From NCBI GenBank assembly GCA_028289545.1, contig JANQPG010000102.1, positions 1 through 64,000 on the forward strand: 64,000 nucleotides of DNA, given 5' to 3'. A program made the position numbers and the translations under genes. The DNA is from Woeseiaceae bacterium. GTDB lineage: Bacteria; Pseudomonadota; Gammaproteobacteria; Steroidobacterales; Woeseiaceae. Position 1 is the stretch's first letter. Every line of letters starts with the position of its first letter. The notes below the pieces were generated by a model. That model saw only the letters and a list, made by a program, of their open reading frames with translations. It did not search any database and was not told where the DNA came from. Positions 1 through 9,497 of this stretch are shown in pieces.

Positions 1-864
1 ACGTTCGAGCGCATCGGCAACATCTGGATGAAAGCCACGCGCGGCGACATTGCGCACCGCTTCGACAAGATCAAGGAGACCTACCTCGAGGTCGCGGCGG
101 ATTCGAAGGAACAGATCGATCGCGAGCTGACGATACTCAACGCTTACCAGGACTTCCGCGGCGCGCTGAAGAGTTCCGAGGTGCTCGCGCTCGAAATTCT
201 GAAGAAGGCCGAAGCCAGGTGGGAGGCCGCCAAGGCCGAGCTGGCCACGGCCAGTGACGCGGTGACGGCTTACCAGGGTGAGGATCTTGCCGAACGCGCC
301 ACGCTCGAGCTTGCCCGCGACGAGAAGGTACGCGAACTGCAGGCTGACGAAGACCGCTACCAGATTGCCAAGGACCTCTCCGACAACCTGACCGTCGGCT
401 ACAACACCTCCGAATTCATCATGGCGCGGCTCATGCAGACCACCAGCGCGAAGGAGCGCGTGTACAAGCAGGCCATCATGTTCTTCGGCACCAACGAGAC
501 CGTGCTCACGGCACTGTCCGCATCGTTTACCGGGCTGTTCGGACTGCACGAAAGCACCGAGGCGCTGGAGGCAATGAAAGAAGGCGTGTCCAAGAGCCTC
601 GAGGACCTGGCGGACATTGGCGGCAAGGTGCAGGAAGCGGCGGTTCGCGCCGGCTACGGCCCCACTATCCGCGCCGATGCGGTCAAGAAACTCGTGGATT
701 CGGTCGTGAATTTCCAGAGCCGCTCTCGCGACATCATCGAGGAAATGCGTGTTCTGTCGACGAAGAACGCCGAGGAGATCCGCGAGTCCGTCGAAGACGG
801 CAAACAGCGGCTCGCCAAACTGATCCAGGAAGGCGGCACCTTGCCTCCACCGACCGGCGTGTAG
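1..864 (+). CDS. Coiled-coil protein of unknown function (5' end outside window)
   Basis: The reading frame is open from base 1 and the first internal Met is at 28, so the start very probably lies upstream. The visible 287 residues are mostly helical and charged, with a coiled-coil run over roughly residues 60-130 and a second helical run near the C-terminus. No signal peptide or membrane segment is visible, so it is probably cytoplasmic. From memory it resembles proteins loosely annotated as 'cell surface protein' in gammaproteobacteria, but I cannot assign a function. It is 15 bases upstream of a one-helix membrane protein and a second coiled-coil protein, apparently in one operon. Confidence 0.75.
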   Translation, partial: TFERIGNIWMKATRGDIAHRFDKIKETYLEVAADSKEQIDRELTILNAYQDFRGALKSSEVLALEILKKAEARWEAAKAELATASDAVTAYQGEDLAERATLELARDEKVRELQADEDRYQIAKDLSDNLTVGYNTSEFIMARLMQTTSAKERVYKQAIMFFGTNETVLTALSASFTGLFGLHESTEALEAMKEGVSKSLEDLADIGGKVQEAAVRAGYGPTIRADAVKKLVDSVVNFQSRSRDIIEEMRVLSTKNAEEIRESVEDGKQRLAKLIQEGGTLPPPTGV

Positions 865-879
865 CGGAGCGCTCGAGAT

Positions 880-1800
880 TTGAAGCAGGAACTCGCGGCG
901 GGCAGCCACGACACACCGCTCGAAGACCTGATGGTGGCCATGGATGTCGTCGATACGATCCGGCATCGGCAGCTCATCGTCGACCGCGAGCTCGATACAC
1001 AGGGCCGCCGCGAGCGGCTCATCGAGCGGCTGCGCGACATCTACACGGCGCAGGGTATCGAGGTGAGCGACGCAGCGCTCGAAGCCGGTGTCGACGCCCT
1101 CGAAAAAGAGCGCTTCGTGTATACGCCCGTTGCGGGCGGCCCGTCGGCGACGCTGGCGAGGTTCTACGTGCGGCGTGACCGCTGGTTCGGACCGCTGCTT
1201 GCGGTACTCGGCATCGCGTTGCTCGGCGCCCTGATCTGGTACGTCGCCGTGCAGCTCCCGCAAAACCGCTTCGAAGCTCTGCTGCCGCAGGAGATTGAAA
1301 CCACCCACGCGCGTATCCTTGCCGTCTCGGACAGCGAGGCCGCGACGAGCCGCGCCAACGAACTGTTTGCACAGGCGGAACGCCTGATCGACGACAGCGC
1401 GTTTGATGCCGCGGACGACGTACATGACGAACTCGAGATCCTCTTGTCGGAACTCGAGCTTGCCTACGAGATCCGCATCGTCTCGCGGCCGGGCGAGTAT
1501 TCGGGAGTCTGGCGCGTGCCCGACGTCAACCCCGATGCGCGCAACTACTACCTGATTGTCGAAGCGGTCGACAGCAGCGGCAGGGTTCTCGAACGGCGTG
1601 TCCGCAACGAAGAGGACGGCCGCTTCTACGAAGTACGGAAATGGGGCGTGCGCGTTGATGAAGATACGTTCGAAGCCGTCGCCGCCGACAAGCGCGACGA
1701 CGGCATCATTAGCGACTACGTACTCGGCAGCAAACCCGCCGGCAAACTGGAACCGGAGTATCGCGTGCCAAACGTCGGCGCGACGATCACACAATGGTAG
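880..1800 (+). CDS. Single-pass membrane protein, DUF6384-like
   Basis: 306 residues from a TTG start 15 bases after the previous stop; no ATG in frame fits the conserved N-terminus better. Residues 14-80 form a helical cytoplasmic region (LEDLMVAMDVVDTIRHRQ), followed by one clear transmembrane helix at about 103-126 and a C-terminal domain of about 180 residues ending near the stop. The N-terminal pattern recalls the DUF6384 family (from memory, not searched). The neighbours suggest a membrane-anchored partner of two soluble coiled-coil proteins. Function unknown. Confidence 0.75.
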   Translation: MKQELAAGSHDTPLEDLMVAMDVVDTIRHRQLIVDRELDTQGRRERLIERLRDIYTAQGIEVSDAALEAGVDALEKERFVYTPVAGGPSATLARFYVRRDRWFGPLLAVLGIALLGALIWYVAVQLPQNRFEALLPQEIETTHARILAVSDSEAATSRANELFAQAERLIDDSAFDAADDVHDELEILLSELELAYEIRIVSRPGEYSGVWRVPDVNPDARNYYLIVEAVDSSGRVLERRVRNEEDGRFYEVRKWGVRVDEDTFEAVAADKRDDGIISDYVLGSKPAGKLEPEYRVPNVGATITQW

Positions 1801-1825
1801 GCCGAGCAGCAGCGGTGGACCGGCA

Positions 1826-3322
1826 ATGATCTCGGGGCGCGATACGCTCAAACGGATGGACGGAACGCTGCAGCGCGCGCGACGGGACCTCGAGCGGCTG
1901 GACATCGAACTCCTGGCCAGCTCGCGGGCCGTAACGGAAAACAAACTCAGGCAGGCCAGAGCCATCGACGGCATGGCCCGTATCCGACTCGACGCGGCGA
2001 AGCGCAACGAAGTGACTCAGCACCTCGAAGCCGCTACCAACGAGGTGAATACCCTTCTGGCCCAACGCGATGCCGCTATCGAGTCCCTGAATGAGCAGCT
2101 GAAAGGCGCTGGCGAAGCACTCGATGATCTGGAGGAACGCCGAAGCTCGTTGCACGACGACGTCGACGCGGCGGCGCGCCAGCTTGCCGAGCGGGAAGCC
2201 GCAGTGCAGGACAGCCTTCAGGACAGCGACACGTTCAACGCCCAGCTCGAACTCGCTCACGAAGCGGAAGCCCTCGCGGAGCGCGCGGACGACAAAGCCA
2301 AGCTCGCAAAAGAAGACCGCGTCCGCAAAGGCAAGCCGTTCGAAGCCGACGAACTGTTCATGTATCTCTGGCATCGCGGCTACGGCACGCCCGAGTATGC
2401 GGCCGGGCCGCTCGCACGGCTACTGGACGGTTGGGTGGCAAGACTTTGCGGCTACGGAGAGGCCCGCGCGAACTACTGGCTATTGCTCGAAATACCAAAA
2501 CGGCTGGCGGAACACGCGGAGCATGCTCGGGAGACAGCTGAACAAGCGCTCGACTCACTGCAGGACATCGAGGAGCTGGCTGCTCGCGACGGCCAGGTTC
2601 CCGAGGCTCGCGATGCGCTGGCCGAAGCGGAGCGACGGCAGGATACGCTCGACGAGGACATTGAAGCAGCGGAAGGCCGGCTGCGCGACCTGCAGGCTGA
2701 ACACAGCCGTTACACAGCGGGCGAAGACGGTCATCTCGCAAAAGCGCTGCGGGTGTTTTCGGCCACGCTGGAGCGTCGCGGCATCGATGAGCTCATGCGG
2801 ATAGCGCGCGCAACCATGACCGACGAGGACGACGCGCTCGTCGACGAACTGCGGCGTTTGAGAAAACAGTACGCCGAGCTCAAAGACGAACTCGGCGGCA
2901 ATCGTTCGCAGCAGGACCAGCGCGTGGCGCGGATACGGGAACTCGAGGAGGTGCGGCGCAAGTTCAAGCGAAGCCGCTACGACGACGTGCACTCACGCTT
3001 CGACAAGGGCGACAGCATCGAACGAATGATCGGCGAGGTCATTGGTGGCGTCATCCAGGGTACGGTGCTTTGGAAAACCCTGCGCCGTCACCAGCACTAC
3101 CGGGATGCCGCGGGTGAATGGCCCGACTTCGGCAGCGGCGGCGTGTCGCGGCGCCGGAAGCCCAGGAAACAGAAATCCCGCCAACGCGCGCCTTCCTGGC
3201 ACTGGCCGGGGCCGAGCTCGCGATCCGGAGGCGGTGGCGGCTTCAACTTGCCGCAACCGCCGAAAGGGTCGGGAAGACGGCGGCGGAGCCGTGGCGGTTT
3301 CAAGACCGGCGGCGGTTTTTGA
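1826..3322 (+). CDS. Large coiled-coil protein with Gly/Arg-rich tail, unknown function
   Basis: 498 residues from ATG 1826, 25 bases after the preceding stop. The frame stays open back to 1556, but that part overlaps the membrane-protein gene and has shadow composition. Residues 1-150 and 200-400 are long charged coiled coils. Between them lies a conserved-looking Trp/Tyr-rich segment (about 170-225, containing MYLWHRGYGTPEYAAGPL). The last 80 residues are basic and low-complexity, with Gly runs, and end in GGF. No signal peptide or membrane helix is visible. It is the last gene of the operon that starts off-window. Confidence 0.75.
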   Translation: MISGRDTLKRMDGTLQRARRDLERLDIELLASSRAVTENKLRQARAIDGMARIRLDAAKRNEVTQHLEAATNEVNTLLAQRDAAIESLNEQLKGAGEALDDLEERRSSLHDDVDAAARQLAEREAAVQDSLQDSDTFNAQLELAHEAEALAERADDKAKLAKEDRVRKGKPFEADELFMYLWHRGYGTPEYAAGPLARLLDGWVARLCGYGEARANYWLLLEIPKRLAEHAEHARETAEQALDSLQDIEELAARDGQVPEARDALAEAERRQDTLDEDIEAAEGRLRDLQAEHSRYTAGEDGHLAKALRVFSATLERRGIDELMRIARATMTDEDDALVDELRRLRKQYAELKDELGGNRSQQDQRVARIRELEEVRRKFKRSRYDDVHSRFDKGDSIERMIGEVIGGVIQGTVLWKTLRRHQHYRDAAGEWPDFGSGGVSRRRKPRKQKSRQRAPSWHWPGPSSRSGGGGGFNLPQPPKGSGRRRRSRGGFKTGGGF

Positions 3323-3343
3323 TCCGGCTGCCGACTGCCTGCG

Positions 3344-3835
3344 TTACGAGCCCTCGCCCACGTCGCCCAGCCAAATGGCCCGCGTCTTCGGGCTTTGCTG
3401 AAACGTCCGGTTGAGCTCGATCGACGGCGCATGCGGCGTGATCAGCACATCAACGCCTTTACTTCGCAGAAAGTCGACGTTGGTTTCGAAGTCGGCCGTA
3501 TTCTCGTCATCGAGTATCACGACCGCCGGAATCGAAAACAGTAGAATCGCGCCGGCACACATAGCGCAGGGACTGAGGCTCGTGAATAGAACCGCCCTGC
3601 TGAGATCGCGGCCGTGGCCCGCATTCTCGATGCAGTCGGTTTCGCCGTGCAAAACGTTGCTGCCGGCTTGTACCCGCTGATTGTGGCCAACGGCAATGAC
3701 AGCCCCGTCGAGAATCAGCGCACTGCCGACGGGAACCCCGCCTTCGTCGAAACTCTTTTTGGCCTGACAATACGCCGCTTCGGTGCCCAGATTCAGTGTC
3801 TCGTCGTCGACCATCGATGCTCCCTTTCCGTTCAC
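3344..3835 (-). CDS. Yeast-type cytosine deaminase (nucleoside deaminase fold)
   Basis: 163 residues of the zinc-dependent cytidine/deoxycytidylate deaminase fold. The HGETDCIENAG motif supplies zinc ligand His63 and proton shuttle Glu65, and SPCAMCAGA supplies Cys90 and Cys93. The C-terminus (IWLGDVGE) matches the WFEDIGE end of yeast Fcy1, which points to deamination of free cytosine to uracil (EC 3.5.4.1) rather than tRNA editing. It is unrelated to E. coli CodA, an amidohydrolase. Met8 (base 3814) is an alternative start. It converges with the upstream operon, 21 bases apart. Confidence 0.85.
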   Translation of the reverse strand: MNGKGASMVDDETLNLGTEAAYCQAKKSFDEGGVPVGSALILDGAVIAVGHNQRVQAGSNVLHGETDCIENAGHGRDLSRAVLFTSLSPCAMCAGAILLFSIPAVVILDDENTADFETNVDFLRSKGVDVLITPHAPSIELNRTFQQSPKTRAIWLGDVGEGS

Positions 3836-3905
3836 GACCGTCCCAGGCTCATCCTAACCTCTACGAACCGTTCGGCAAGCGAGGCGCATTTATGCGGGCT
3901 GTCGG

Positions 3906-3934
3906 CTTTCTTTTTGTCGCCTAGCTGTTATAGT
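3906..3934 (+). promoter_or_regulatory. Candidate extended -10 promoter for the rhlE operon
   Basis: TGT followed by TATAGT (3926-3934) is an extended -10 element in the 247-base gap between the divergent deaminase and helicase genes. The -35 region (about 3906-3911, CTTTCT) is poor, as is common for extended -10 promoters. It implies a leader of about 140 bases before rhlE. No other feature is visible in the gap. Confidence 0.4.
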
Positions 3935-4082
3935 GCCGGCCGTTCTGGCGCACTTCGGTCTGCGCCGACCGCTCCGACCCGCACTCTGCAGGCCCGTGAG
4001 CCACCCCTTTAAGAATCAGCCTGGACCGAACTTTGCGCGGCTTATGCCGCTCCTGGTCAGGCAATTCTGAGTACCCCCAATC

Positions 4083-5423
4083 ATGTTATTTAGCGAACTC
4101 GGCCTGAGAGCCGAATTGCTGCGCGCGGTCGAAGAAACCGGCTACAGCGAAGCAACCCCCATCCAGCAACAGGCCATCCCGCACGTTCTCGCGGGCACGG
4201 ACGTGCTGGCCGGCGCCCAGACCGGCACCGGCAAGACCGCCGCGTTTACGCTGCCGCTCCTGGATCGTATTCATCGAACCCGCTCTCGCGGGCCCCGCCG
4301 TATTCGCGCGCTGGTGCTTGCGCCGACCCGGGAACTCGCGGCGCAGATCAGCGAGAGCGTGCGCACATACGGACGCTACATGCACTTCAAGTCCGCCGCC
4401 ATTTTCGGCGGCGTGAGTGCACGAACGCAGACGGACAAGATCCGGAAAGGCCTCGATATCGTCATCGCGACGCCGGGCCGCCTGCTCGATCTTGCCGAGC
4501 AAAACGAGATCGACCTGTCCTCGATAGAGATCCTCGTGCTCGACGAAGCCGACCGGATGCTCGACATGGGCTTCATCCGCGACATGCGAAAGATCTTCAG
4601 ACTGTTGCCTGAACGCCGCCAGAACCTGCTGTTCTCGGCGACGTTCTCGGACGAGATCCGCAAACTCGCCAGCGGCCTGCTCGACAAGCCGGCGGAAATC
4701 CAGGTCGCCACACGCAACAAACCGGCGGAGCGTGTGAGTCAGCTCGTGCTCCCGGTCGACAAGCGCCGCAAACGCGAACTGCTCTCACACTACATTGGCC
4801 GACACGACCTTCGGCAGGTACTGGTGTTCACCCGCACCAAGCACGGCGCAAACCGGCTTGCCGGGCAGCTGGAAACCGACGGTATCAGCGCCGCGGCCAT
4901 CCATGGCAACAAATCGCAAGGGGCGCGGACGCGCGCACTTGGCGACTTCAAATCCGGCAAGGTGCGAGTGCTGGTCGCAACCGACATTGCCGCCCGCGGA
5001 CTGGACATCGACGCGCTGCCCTACGTGATCAATTACGAACTCCCTCACGTACCGGAAGACTACGTGCACCGCATCGGCCGAACCGCCCGCGCCGGCCGGG
5101 AAGGACAGGCCATCTCACTGGTCTGCGTCGACGAGCACAAGTTGCTCGCGGCCATCGAACGGCTGCTGGGATTCAAGATAAGCAAGGAAACAACGCCGGG
5201 CTACGAGCCCGACCCGCGAATCAAATCGGAACCCGTCGGCCAGCAGCGTGGGCAGCGCCAGGCGACAAAAAGCCCGGGATCGGAAAAACCTGCATCCAAA
5301 AAACCAGGGTCAAAGAAACAGCCGTCGAAGAAACGCCGTCGCAACAAGCCGCAGGCGAACGCGGATGCAACACCCGCCAGGCGCAGACGAAGGCGGCGCA
5401 GAGCGCCGCAACGTGCGGTGTAG
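4083..5423 (+). CDS. rhlE: DEAD-box ATP-dependent RNA helicase RhlE
   Basis: 446 residues. Core motifs are in order: Q motif (ATPIQQQAI), Walker A AQTGTGKT at 45-52, PTRELA, DEAD, SAT, and the arginine-finger motif HRIGRTARAG. After about residue 385 follows a basic, Lys/Pro/Ser/Arg-rich tail typical of the RhlE branch and likely to bind RNA. It unwinds short RNA duplexes during ribosome assembly and RNA turnover. The downstream UPF0178 gene begins 11 bases after the stop, so the two are probably cotranscribed. Confidence 0.95.
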   Translation: MLFSELGLRAELLRAVEETGYSEATPIQQQAIPHVLAGTDVLAGAQTGTGKTAAFTLPLLDRIHRTRSRGPRRIRALVLAPTRELAAQISESVRTYGRYMHFKSAAIFGGVSARTQTDKIRKGLDIVIATPGRLLDLAEQNEIDLSSIEILVLDEADRMLDMGFIRDMRKIFRLLPERRQNLLFSATFSDEIRKLASGLLDKPAEIQVATRNKPAERVSQLVLPVDKRRKRELLSHYIGRHDLRQVLVFTRTKHGANRLAGQLETDGISAAAIHGNKSQGARTRALGDFKSGKVRVLVATDIAARGLDIDALPYVINYELPHVPEDYVHRIGRTARAGREGQAISLVCVDEHKLLAAIERLLGFKISKETTPGYEPDPRIKSEPVGQQRGQRQATKSPGSEKPASKKPGSKKQPSKKRRRNKPQANADATPARRRRRRRRAPQRAV

Positions 5424-5434
5424 ACGGACAACCG

Positions 5435-5890
5435 ATGAAAATCTGGGTTGACGCGGATGCCTGCCCGGGAGTGGTCCGGGATATTCTGTTCCGCGCCGCG
5501 GTCCGCACGGGCACGGAGCTTACGCTGGTGGCCAACCAGCCACTGAGTGCGCCGGCGGTCGATAACATTACGACGCTTCAGGTGCCGCGGGGTTTCGACG
5601 CCGCGGACGACGAGATTGTCCGCCGCCTCGAACCCGGCGATCTTGTCATTACGGGCGACATCCCGCTGGCGGCGGAAGTCATTGAAAAAGGCGGGCACGC
5701 GCTGAGCCCGCGCGGCGAACTGCACACCACCGAAAACATCCGTGCCCGCCTCAACATGCGCGATTTTCTCGACACGATGCGCGCAAGCGGCGTGGACACC
5801 GGCGGCGGTCCGGCGGCTTTCGGCCAGCGGGACAAACAGGCTTTCGCCAACAGCCTCGACCGGTTTCTGGCCAGCCATCTCGATAGCTGA
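5435..5890 (+). CDS. yaiI: UPF0178/YaiI-YqxD family protein
   Basis: 151 residues starting MKIWVDADACPGVVRDIL, the hallmark of UPF0178 (DUF188). Conserved acidic residues and the internal LVITGDIPLA segment fit a PIN-like/NYN-type nuclease fold, although no activity is established for the family. Full length. It follows rhlE by 11 bases, which suggests a shared RNA-related role (inference). Confidence 0.92.
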   Translation: MKIWVDADACPGVVRDILFRAAVRTGTELTLVANQPLSAPAVDNITTLQVPRGFDAADDEIVRRLEPGDLVITGDIPLAAEVIEKGGHALSPRGELHTTENIRARLNMRDFLDTMRASGVDTGGGPAAFGQRDKQAFANSLDRFLASHLDS

Positions 5891-6109
5891 GCGCCGTCAT
5901 ACGCCTGCCTCAACCCCTTGTTCGGTCAACGAGCAGCGGCCTGCCGCCTGCTGAGCGAACGCCCATCCGAGTGTTTCTCTTGTGTTAAAACGCGACTTAT
6001 TGTCGATATAGTCGCAAAACCTCTCGATAAAGCTATACTTTTGGCGGGTAAATCGCTTGTGCGTTGTCTCGTCACGACGAGATATTTGCTTATTAAACGG
6101 GGGGTTATC

Positions 6110-8704
6110 ATGAGTAAGGGGAATTACATCGGTGCCTCGGCACTGATCGTCGCGACCGCAGTCGCGTTTCACATACCGGCGCGGCCCGCGCTTGCCCAGG
6201 CCGCGTCGAACGGCGAGACCATTGAGGAGATTGTCACGACTGGCACGCGCCGGCAGGGCCAGTCGCCAACGGAAACCCTGTCGCCTATCGACGTTATCGG
6301 TGGCTCGGATTTCACGGACCAGGGCAATTTCGACGTTACCGAGGCCATTACCAAACTCTCGCCCGCGCTCAATACGCAGCGCTTCCCGATCGCCGACGGC
6401 ACGGCATTCATTCGCCCGGTTTCACTGCGCAATCTTGCGCCCGACCAGACGCTGGTGCTCGTCGACGGCTCGCGGCGTCACCGGTCACCGCTCGTCAACC
6501 TGCAGCTCTCGCCGCTCGGCACGGTCAACACCGGCGCGCAGGCCGTGGACTTTGCGGCCATTCCGTCGGCCGCCATCGAACGCGTCGAGATTCTGCGCGA
6601 CGGCGCCTCCGCGCAGTACGGCTCGGACGCCATCGCCGGCGTTATCAACTTGATCCTGAAAAGCGCCGACGAAGGCATTTCGCTGTCCGCGCAACACGGC
6701 GAGTATTTCGAAGGCGACGGCGAACGCACGTCGCTCAGCGCTAATGCCGGCTTCGGCTTCGGCAACGACGGCTTTGTCAATGCCACGCTCGAACGGTCTA
6801 CGTCCGACACGACGTCTCGCGGTATTCCGCGCGGCGATTGCGCGCCGGTGGCTGCGGTCGTCGGTGCGGAGGCGACACCCTTCAACGGTCTCTGCCAGCG
6901 CTGGGGCGATCCCGACGTGGAAACGCTCAAGGCAATCGTCAAAGCCGGCTTCGACTTGAGCGACAACGTCCGCTTCACGGGTCACGTGACCTACAGCGAC
7001 AACGAAACGATATCCGACTTCTTCTACCGCACACCCGTACTGCCGCCCGCAGCGGGCATTAACGGTCGCGGCACGCTGATTGTCGATGGCGACGGTGACT
7101 TTCTTCCCGACCCGGCCCCGCAGTCGCTCGTCGACGATATACTCGCGGCGGGCCTGAATCCCGCCGACTACATTACGGCCGACGCGGGCAGCCCCAGCGG
7201 CTTTGTGCTGTTGAACCCCATCGCGGGCGACTTCCCGGGCGGCTACAACCCCGACTTCGGCGCCGATATCTCGGACTACGCCGTGCTGCTCGGCCTGGCC
7301 GGCGAAACCGGTGGCGGATGGCTGTGGGACCTGCGGGCGCGGATAGCCGAAAGCGAAGCGGAGTACGTCCTCGGCGAATCGATCAACCCAAGCCTCGGGC
7401 GGCTGTCGCCGACCAACTTCAATCCCGGCGCGCTGACCCAGGAAGAACGCGCAATCACGGCCGAGGTCGTGCGATCGCTCGACGTGGGCAATCTCGCCTC
7501 GCCGCTGAACCTCGCGTTCGGCGTGGAATGGCGCGAGGAAACTTACGAAGTCACTGCCGGCGACCCGGAATCGCGTGAACTCGGTCCGACGTTTGCGTTT
7601 TTCGGCTTTGGCTCGGACGGCTTCCAGGGCTTCCCGCTCGCATCGGCTGGGTCCTTCGACAGCACCGTCATTGCGGGCTACGTCGATCTCGAGGCGGACA
7701 TTACCGATCGTTTTGCCGCGGGTGCGGCCATTCGCGCCGAGGACTACGACGAGTTCGGCAACACGTTCGACTTCAAGCTCTCCGGCCGGTATAAGTTTAC
7801 GGACAGCTTTGCGCTCAGGGGCACGATCAACACCGGCTTTCGCGCACCGACACCGGGCCAGGTCAATACGCTGAACGTGACGACCACCGCCGACTCGGCG
7901 GGCAACCTGATACCGTTCGGCACCTATCCCGTCAACAACCCTATCGCGATCGCGCTCGGCGCACAGTCGCTCGATCCCGAAGACTCGACGAACTACACGC
8001 TGGGTGCGATCTACACGCCGACGAATAACCTGTCGATCACGCTCGATCTGTACCGCATCAATATCGAGGACCGGCTGACGATCCTGCAGAACCTGATCGG
8101 ACCGGCCGAAGTTGCCATCCTGGACGCGGCGGGTATCCCGAATGCGGCACTATTCGACGGCAGCACGATCAACTTTTTTGTCAACGGCTTCGAATCCGAG
8201 ATCACGGGCGCGGATCTCGCCATCGCGACCAACTTCGAACTGCCTGTTGGCGACCTGCTCGTCGATCTGCGCTTCAACTACAACGACCAGGAAGTGAAGG
8301 ACGTCACGCCGAACACATTGAATACGTCGACCGTCTTCGACTTCGAAAACCAGGTGCCGAACGAGCGCACGACCCTGACGCTCGACTACGACAGCGGGGG
8401 CATGTTCTCGGGCTTCGTGCGTATCAATCACTACGGAGGCTGGGGCGATTCGGGCGGCCAGCTCTCGCCACCGGACGCTTCCGAGGCAATCAACTACGGG
8501 TCGGACTTTCTTGTCGATATCGAAGGAACCGTCCGCTTCAACGAAACCTTGAGACTCGCGATCGGTTCCGAAAACGTGTTCGACGCGTTCCCACCCAGCG
8601 ACGGGCATGCCGTGGCGGGCTTTCTGGGTGTCGATCGGGCGCTGACGTCGCCGTACGGCTTCAACGGCGGTTTCTGGTATTTGCGGCTGAGCGCGGACTT
8701 CTAG
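6110..8704 (+). CDS. TonB-dependent outer-membrane receptor, substrate unknown
   Basis: 864 residues from ATG 6110. An open extension back to 5918 lacks a signal peptide and crosses the promoter region. A signal peptide ends near residue 28 (ALAQA), followed by a TonB-box-like IEEIVTTGTR and a plug domain with VLVDGSRRH and ASAQYGSDAIAGVINL, then a long beta-barrel ending in aromatic WYLRLSADF. It imports a ligand across the outer membrane using TonB-ExbBD energy. No transporter or enzyme gene is adjacent, so the ligand cannot be inferred. TATACT at 6034-6039 is a possible -10. Confidence 0.9.
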   Translation: MSKGNYIGASALIVATAVAFHIPARPALAQAASNGETIEEIVTTGTRRQGQSPTETLSPIDVIGGSDFTDQGNFDVTEAITKLSPALNTQRFPIADGTAFIRPVSLRNLAPDQTLVLVDGSRRHRSPLVNLQLSPLGTVNTGAQAVDFAAIPSAAIERVEILRDGASAQYGSDAIAGVINLILKSADEGISLSAQHGEYFEGDGERTSLSANAGFGFGNDGFVNATLERSTSDTTSRGIPRGDCAPVAAVVGAEATPFNGLCQRWGDPDVETLKAIVKAGFDLSDNVRFTGHVTYSDNETISDFFYRTPVLPPAAGINGRGTLIVDGDGDFLPDPAPQSLVDDILAAGLNPADYITADAGSPSGFVLLNPIAGDFPGGYNPDFGADISDYAVLLGLAGETGGGWLWDLRARIAESEAEYVLGESINPSLGRLSPTNFNPGALTQEERAITAEVVRSLDVGNLASPLNLAFGVEWREETYEVTAGDPESRELGPTFAFFGFGSDGFQGFPLASAGSFDSTVIAGYVDLEADITDRFAAGAAIRAEDYDEFGNTFDFKLSGRYKFTDSFALRGTINTGFRAPTPGQVNTLNVTTTADSAGNLIPFGTYPVNNPIAIALGAQSLDPEDSTNYTLGAIYTPTNNLSITLDLYRINIEDRLTILQNLIGPAEVAILDAAGIPNAALFDGSTINFFVNGFESEITGADLAIATNFELPVGDLLVDLRFNYNDQEVKDVTPNTLNTSTVFDFENQVPNERTTLTLDYDSGGMFSGFVRINHYGGWGDSGGQLSPPDASEAINYGSDFLVDIEGTVRFNETLRLAIGSENVFDAFPPSDGHAVAGFLGVDRALTSPYGFNGGFWYLRLSADF

Positions 8705-8732
8705 GCCCTGAGGAAACCTGAGGACAGGCGAA

Positions 8733-8778
8733 TCGGCGGCGGCGAACCCGGGCCAGCCACCCGAGCCCCCGCCGCCGA
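8733..8778. terminator. GC-rich hairpin between convergent genes
   Basis: TCGGCGGCGG at 8733-8742 pairs perfectly with CCGCCGCCGA at 8769-8778 across a 26-base loop. It lies between the ends of the TonB receptor and the minus-strand secreted protein, so it probably acts as a bidirectional terminator. No T-tract follows. Confidence 0.45.
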
Positions 8779-8799
8779 CCCGCCTGACGTTCTCGAGCG

Positions 8800-9453
8800 C
8801 TAGTCGAGCGCCGCGTGATTGACTTTCTGGATCACGCCGCAGCGGTAGCTGCGCCCCGGGTTCGGCAGATTGGGATCGAAACACTCGATCTGCGTGTCGA
8901 ACGGCGTCAGCAGTTGCGCGATTGCAGCCTCGTTACCGACGATATCGGGGTCGGCCAGCTTGCCGTGATTGGCGAGCAGTAATTCGACTTCGGCGCGGAG
9001 CGGCCGGCGCAGACCGGAACCGTTGAGATGACCCTCAGGCAACGTATCGGCAAACCGCTCTCCACCTTCGGCCTTTGCCGCGGTCCGATACAGCGTGGCG
9101 ACAATGGTCGCCTTGCCTTCAGCGTCCGCCGCAACCAGCGTCGTGGCGTGCAGCTGCGAACCATCGACTTTTGGATTCTGAAGGTCGCTGAATTCACACG
9201 CGTAAGGAACCGCGCAGTGCTGCGGGCGATTGTAAACACGCCACCACCCGGTCACGGCCGAACCGGGGTCTAGATCGGTCGTCCGGGCGATGACGTGAAT
9301 GCGGTTCTTGTGGCGGATCAGCTGCGACTCGCCGACCCAGACGGAATCGGCCGTACGCAGCACGGGATCGGTCTGAGTGACGGCTCCGTCCGCCCTGGCG
9401 TTGGTCGCGAGAACGGCTGTGAGCGCAAGCAACAGAATTAAGTGTGTTTTCAT
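8800..9453 (-). CDS. Secreted protein of unknown function, last gene of the DsrE-like operon
   Basis: 217 residues from ATG 9453. Residues 1-22 are a classic signal peptide (LILLLALTAVLA, cleavage after ARA). The mature protein has two Cys near residues 80-85 and two near the C-terminus, consistent with periplasmic disulfides. I do not recognise the domain. The gene starts 44 bases after the DsrE-like gene at 9498-9878, on the same strand, so it may share its transcript. Confidence 0.75.
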   Translation of the reverse strand: MKTHLILLLALTAVLATNARADGAVTQTDPVLRTADSVWVGESQLIRHKNRIHVIARTTDLDPGSAVTGWWRVYNRPQHCAVPYACEFSDLQNPKVDGSQLHATTLVAADAEGKATIVATLYRTAAKAEGGERFADTLPEGHLNGSGLRRPLRAEVELLLANHGKLADPDIVGNEAAIAQLLTPFDTQIECFDPNLPNPGRSYRCGVIQKVNHAALD

Positions 9454-9497
9454 GACGGTCTCTATACGTTTTGAGGATGAGGTCTGGATTGACTGTG

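Noticed and set aside
1556..1825. Upstream extension of the large coiled-coil gene
   Set aside because: It overlaps the membrane-protein gene, has shadow-like Ser/Ala/Thr composition, and a good ATG lies at 1826.
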